This document shows, piece by piece, positions 60,949 through 64,000 of a stretch of 64,000 bases of DNA; the first letter of the stretch is position 1; every line of letters begins with the position of its first letter. This DNA is from Leptospira biflexa serovar Patoc strain 'Patoc 1 (Paris)'. GTDB taxonomy: Bacteria; Spirochaetota; Leptospiria; Leptospirales; Leptospiraceae. Location: positions 3,421,001-3,485,000 of the forward strand of contig NC_010602.1 in the NCBI RefSeq assembly GCF_000017685.1. The letters run 5' to 3'. A model generated the notes under the pieces. That model saw nothing but the letters and a program-made list of their open reading frames with translations, was not told where the DNA came from and ran no database searches. The position numbers and the translations under genes were made by a program.

Positions 60949-63900
60949 CTATTTTGATTTTTTTCCTTTTTTTCTTCTTACCGTCATTTCAGAATCAATT
61001 TCTTGCCCATCTTCGAAGTATACTTGAACCATTTCAGAATTCTTATATTGTTTTTTTATCTCTTTCTTAATTTTACTTTTATTATCGAGATTCAATAAGA
61101 ATTCCATAACCATTGGTAAAACTAACCTCGATAATGCGGTTGCTACTAGTACACCTGCAATTACTACTGTGGCGAGTGGTCTTTGTACTTCCGCTCCAGC
61201 CATGTTTGACAATGCCATTGGCAAAAATCCGATGGCAGCGATAAACTCAGTTGTTAATACTGGTCTTAAGGAAAGGATTCCTGCAGAAATTACAGCTTTA
61301 TTCAATGGAACACCTTCGTTAATTTCATCCTTCAGTGTAGAAGCATAAACAACTCCATTCAAAACTGCAATTCCACTGACAGCGATGAATCCTACGGCAG
61401 CAGGAATGCTAAACGGTAATCCACGAAGTAATAAACCTAAAATACCACCTGCAGTTGCTAAAGGAACGACTGAGAATACGCCCAGTGCATAATAACTGCT
61501 ACTAAATGCAATTACGAGCATGATAAATATTATAGCAAGTGCTACAGGAACAACTAATACAAGTCGATCTCGTGCACGGACGAAATTATCAAACTGACCT
61601 CCCCATTCCATTTCGTAACCATTTGGTAGGGAGTCTGTAATTGATTTAGTCTTTTCTTTGGCCTCATTAATAAATCCAACCAAATCTCTTCCTCGAATAT
61701 TCACTTCAACAAATATTCTACGTTTCAATCCTTCTCTATAGATTGCCGATGCAGAATCTAATACTTCTATATCTGCTACCTGAGCTAATGGAATTGTTAC
61801 TCCTGACGAAGACATAATTGGAATATTTTTTACAGATTCAATATCTCTAGCTTCTAAATCGAGGCGCAATACAAGATCATAACGTCTAGCTCCTTCAAAT
61901 ATTTTTCCAGCAGTAGTACCAATTCGCATCATCTCAACAGTCCGGAGTATTTCAGAGGCTGAAACTCCGTAACGTGCCATTTTATCATAATTTGTATTCA
62001 CCTGAAGCATCGGTAGACCTAATACTCTTTGAACGCGAAGGTCACCAGTCCCTTGGATTTTACTAAGGATATTTGCCAATTGATCAGCTTGCAGTTTCAA
62101 AAGTTTTAAATCATCTCCATAAATTTTCAGAACAACATCAGCTTTTGAACCTGTTAATAATGCATTAACACGATTTTCAATTGGTTGCGACATGCTGAAA
62201 TATGTTGATGGTATCGATTCTGTTAACTTTTTTTTAAGGACATCCATCAATTCTTCTCGATTGGATGCATTTTTCCAATTGGATTTATTCGTCAGTTTTA
62301 CCATTACTGAAGTTTCTTCAGTTCCAAGTGGCTCTGCGGCTGATTCGCCTCGACCAACTCTGGATACAACGCTTGCTATTTCAGGATATGGCTTGAGTAC
62401 TCTTTCAATTTCTCGATTTAGATTTTTTGAATAATCAATTGCAGTTGAAGGTAATCTTTTAGCATCAATTTCAATCTCACCTTCATCAATTCTAGGCAAA
62501 AATTCAGATCCAAGATATGAACCGAGAAAGAAGGATAGAATAACTAAACTTAGAGAAAAGATTAGAATATTTTTTTTTCGAGTCCAACCCCAATTTAATA
62601 GTTTAGTATAATACTCTTCTATTTTATCCCAAGCATGTGCTTTATGAATAAATGGCTTTTTATAAAATAAAGCTAAACTTGCTGGAAAAACTGTTATTGA
62701 AAATATCAGTGCACTAGCCAAAGCTAATGCTACTGTAATAGCCATGGGTCGGAACATTCTGCCCTCAACTCCTTCTAGAACCATTAATGGAAGATACACT
62801 AACATAATGATGGCGACAGAAAAAACAGCCGCCTTTGCAACTTTCTGACATCTACTTAAAATAATCTCTTCCGTTTTTTCTTGGATTTCTTCTAAACTCA
62901 TTGGGCGATTGAAATTTTTCCGTCCAATATAAAATCCAGCTAACACCGATTCTAACATTACAATTGAACCATCGACTAGCAATCCGAAATCCAATGCTCC
63001 TAAAGACATTAAATTCCCTACTACACCAAAATACCTCATAAAGATAACAGCAACTAACATCGAAACAGGGATTGCTAATGCGACTAGTGCACCACCTTTT
63101 GCAGTTCCGAGCGTAAATATCAAAGCAAGGAATACCAATATTGCTCCTTCTGAAAGGTTTATGAATACCGTTTTGAGAGCTCGGTTGATAAATTCAGATC
63201 TATCATAAAATGATTCAATCTTCATTCCCTCTGGCAAAGTTTTGCTAATATCTTCAATTTTATTTTTAACGTCTACTACGACATCTCGGGAGTTTTGACC
63301 AAGGAGCATAATAACCGTAGCAGCCACAACTTCCTTACTATCTTTAGTAGCAATTCCAAATCGTAATGCGGACCCTTCTTTAACATCTGCTATTTGACCC
63401 AATAAAAGTGGAATACCATCTTTCGACGTTCTAACAGCGACTCTTTTGATCTCTTCAATACCTTCAAATTGACCCTCACCCCGGATCACCAGCTGTTCAT
63501 AGTCTTTCTGAACGTATCCGCCACCTGTATTAAAGTTTGCAGACTTTAAATTTTCTATAATTTCCGAAATGGTGAGTTTATGAACTTGTAACCTTCTTGG
63601 ATCGATTAGAATATGATATTGCTTTAAAGAGCCACCTAACGTATTAACTTCAATAACTCCGGGAACACTTTTGATTTTTTTCGATAATTCCCAATCAACA
63701 TAACTTCTTAATTCTGTTTCATCATGCTTATTAGATAATAAAACAAATTCATATATATCACCTAATGCTGTAGCAACGGGAGCTAATTCGGGACGTCCAT
63801 ATTCAGGAGGAATTTTTGTATCAACTATTTTTAAACGTTCATTGACGAGCTGTCTTGCAAACCAGATATCAACACCATCTTCAAATATGACAGAAACCGA

Positions 63901-64000
63901 ACTCACTCCGGCACGAGAAATTGACCTAATTTCAGTTGCGCCCGGAATTCCATTTAACTCTAGTTCGATCGGATAAGTGATAAATTGCTCAACTTCAAAA
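60949..64000 (-). CDS. Heavy-metal-type RND efflux pump, CusA/CzcA family (5' end beyond window)
   Basis: 1,017 codons visible, and the reading frame runs open to the window edge, so about 30-50 N-terminal residues are missing. The first visible block, [19 protein letters not shown], is the usual opening after the first membrane helix. [23 protein letters not shown] is the fourth-helix proton-relay segment with its Asp pair typical of HME pumps. Porter-domain strands and twelve helices in two halves follow. It exports mono- or divalent metal ions with an adaptor and an outer-membrane duct, whose genes should lie upstream, outside the window. Confidence 0.93.
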   Translation of the reverse strand, partial: FEVEQFITYPIELELNGIPGATEIRSISRAGVSSVSVIFEDGVDIWFARQLVNERLKIVDTKIPPEYGRPELAPVATALGDIYEFVLLSNKHDETELRSYVDWELSKKIKSVPGVIEVNTLGGSLKQYHILIDPRRLQVHKLTISEIIENLKSANFNTGGGYVQKDYEQLVIRGEGQFEGIEEIKRVAVRTSKDGIPLLLGQIADVKEGSALRFGIATKDSKEVVAATVIMLLGQNSRDVVVDVKNKIEDISKTLPEGMKIESFYDRSEFINRALKTVFINLSEGAILVFLALIFTLGTAKGGALVALAIPVSMLVAVIFMRYFGVVGNLMSLGALDFGLLVDGSIVMLESVLAGFYIGRKNFNRPMSLEEIQEKTEEIILSRCQKVAKAAVFSVAIIMLVYLPLMVLEGVEGRMFRPMAITVALALASALIFSITVFPASLALFYKKPFIHKAHAWDKIEEYYTKLLNWGWTRKKNILIFSLSLVILSFFLGSYLGSEFLPRIDEGEIEIDAKRLPSTAIDYSKNLNREIERVLKPYPEIASVVSRVGRGESAAEPLGTEETSVMVKLTNKSNWKNASNREELMDVLKKKLTESIPSTYFSMSQPIENRVNALLTGSKADVVLKIYGDDLKLLKLQADQLANILSKIQGTGDLRVQRVLGLPMLQVNTNYDKMARYGVSASEILRTVEMMRIGTTAGKIFEGARRYDLVLRLDLEARDIESVKNIPIMSSSGVTIPLAQVADIEVLDSASAIYREGLKRRIFVEVNIRGRDLVGFINEAKEKTKSITDSLPNGYEMEWGGQFDNFVRARDRLVLVVPVALAIIFIMLVIAFSSSYYALGVFSVVPLATAGGILGLLLRGLPFSIPAAVGFIAVSGIAVLNGVVYASTLKDEINEGVPLNKAVISAGILSLRPVLTTEFIAAIGFLPMALSNMAGAEVQRPLATVVIAGVLVATALSRLVLPMVMEFLLNLDNKSKIKKEIKKQYKNSEMVQVYFEDGQEIDSEMTVRRKKGKKSK

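Noticed and set aside
1..64000. CRISPR array, insertion sequence or prophage
   Set aside because: No regularly spaced short repeats, transposase, integrase or phage structural genes were seen. The tandem 201-bp unit and dispersed element carry no genes.

Overview
The window reads as a chromosomal segment of a spirochaete of the genus Leptospira, most likely a saprophytic (L. biflexa-like) species. This is inferred from the AT-rich coding style, the many lipoproteins with loose spirochaetal lipoboxes, the mix of 7TMR-DISM sensors, PAS kinases, large TonB-dependent receptors and several acyl-CoA dehydrogenases, and isolated single-copy tRNA genes. No species-level marker gene is present. There is no phage, insertion sequence, transposase or CRISPR array.

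Layout. 0.0-8.6 kb: metG (cut by the window edge), a TerB-like protein coupled to a large secreted, zinc-ribbon, Tim44-like membrane protein, a methyltransferase, then envelope proteins (lipoproteins, a serine beta-lactamase-like hydrolase, a START-domain protein). 8.6-15.4 kb: a long acyl-CoA dehydrogenase, ruvC, a divergent SDR/TetR pair with a clear palindromic operator, an apparently truncated lipase-like hydrolase, a YdeI-like protein, a paraoxonase-like lipoprotein and a phasin-like protein. 15.4-18.7 kb: tRNA-Pro(GGG), a SixA-like phosphatase, an RppH-like Nudix hydrolase, acylphosphatase and an aldo/keto reductase. 18.7-22.1 kb: a four-gene minus-strand operon of ACAD10/11-like dehydrogenase, APH-like kinase, DUF6285 protein and histidine-phosphatase-like protein, whose parts match the phospho-intermediate route for 4-hydroxyacyl-CoA breakdown. 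22.1-27.4 kb: M23 and CPBP proteases, small membrane and zinc-ribbon proteins, a FliG-like miniprotein and an M32 carboxypeptidase.

27.4-31.7 kb is the most unusual part: tRNA-Gly(TCC) is followed by a tandem duplication that includes a fragment of its own 3' end. Two of three copies of a fixed-length 122-bp dispersed element lie here (the third is at 60.8 kb), with another hairpin-rich stretch. Between them sits an ArsR - double AHSA1 - MATE - DUF1801 operon with a TTAACC/GGTTAA operator. 31.7-42.1 kb: an old-yellow-enzyme reductase, a 7TMR-DISM/SpoIIE phosphatase coupled to a propeller-like protein, a PAS histidine kinase, an outer-membrane-like protein, a pirin and ilvD. 42.1-46.9 kb: lipoprotein, TonB-dependent receptor and TetR as one overlapping operon, divergent from a nitroreductase. 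47-52.6 kb: a methyltransferase, an M20 lipoprotein peptidase, two exported ankyrin proteins and an SPFH lipoprotein. 52.7-57.7 kb: a second TonB-dependent receptor with two lipoproteins. 57.9-64 kb: mltG and murB (cell wall), an ArsC/Spx-like protein and a CusA/CzcA-type RND pump cut by the window edge.

Most transcription units are short. The two TonB receptors with lipoproteins, the regulator-headed operons and the 4-hydroxyacyl-CoA-type cluster are the coherent multigene systems. The dispersed 122-bp element and an over-represented 10-mer (TTCGCATAAC) are the main non-coding signals that ordinary annotation would miss.
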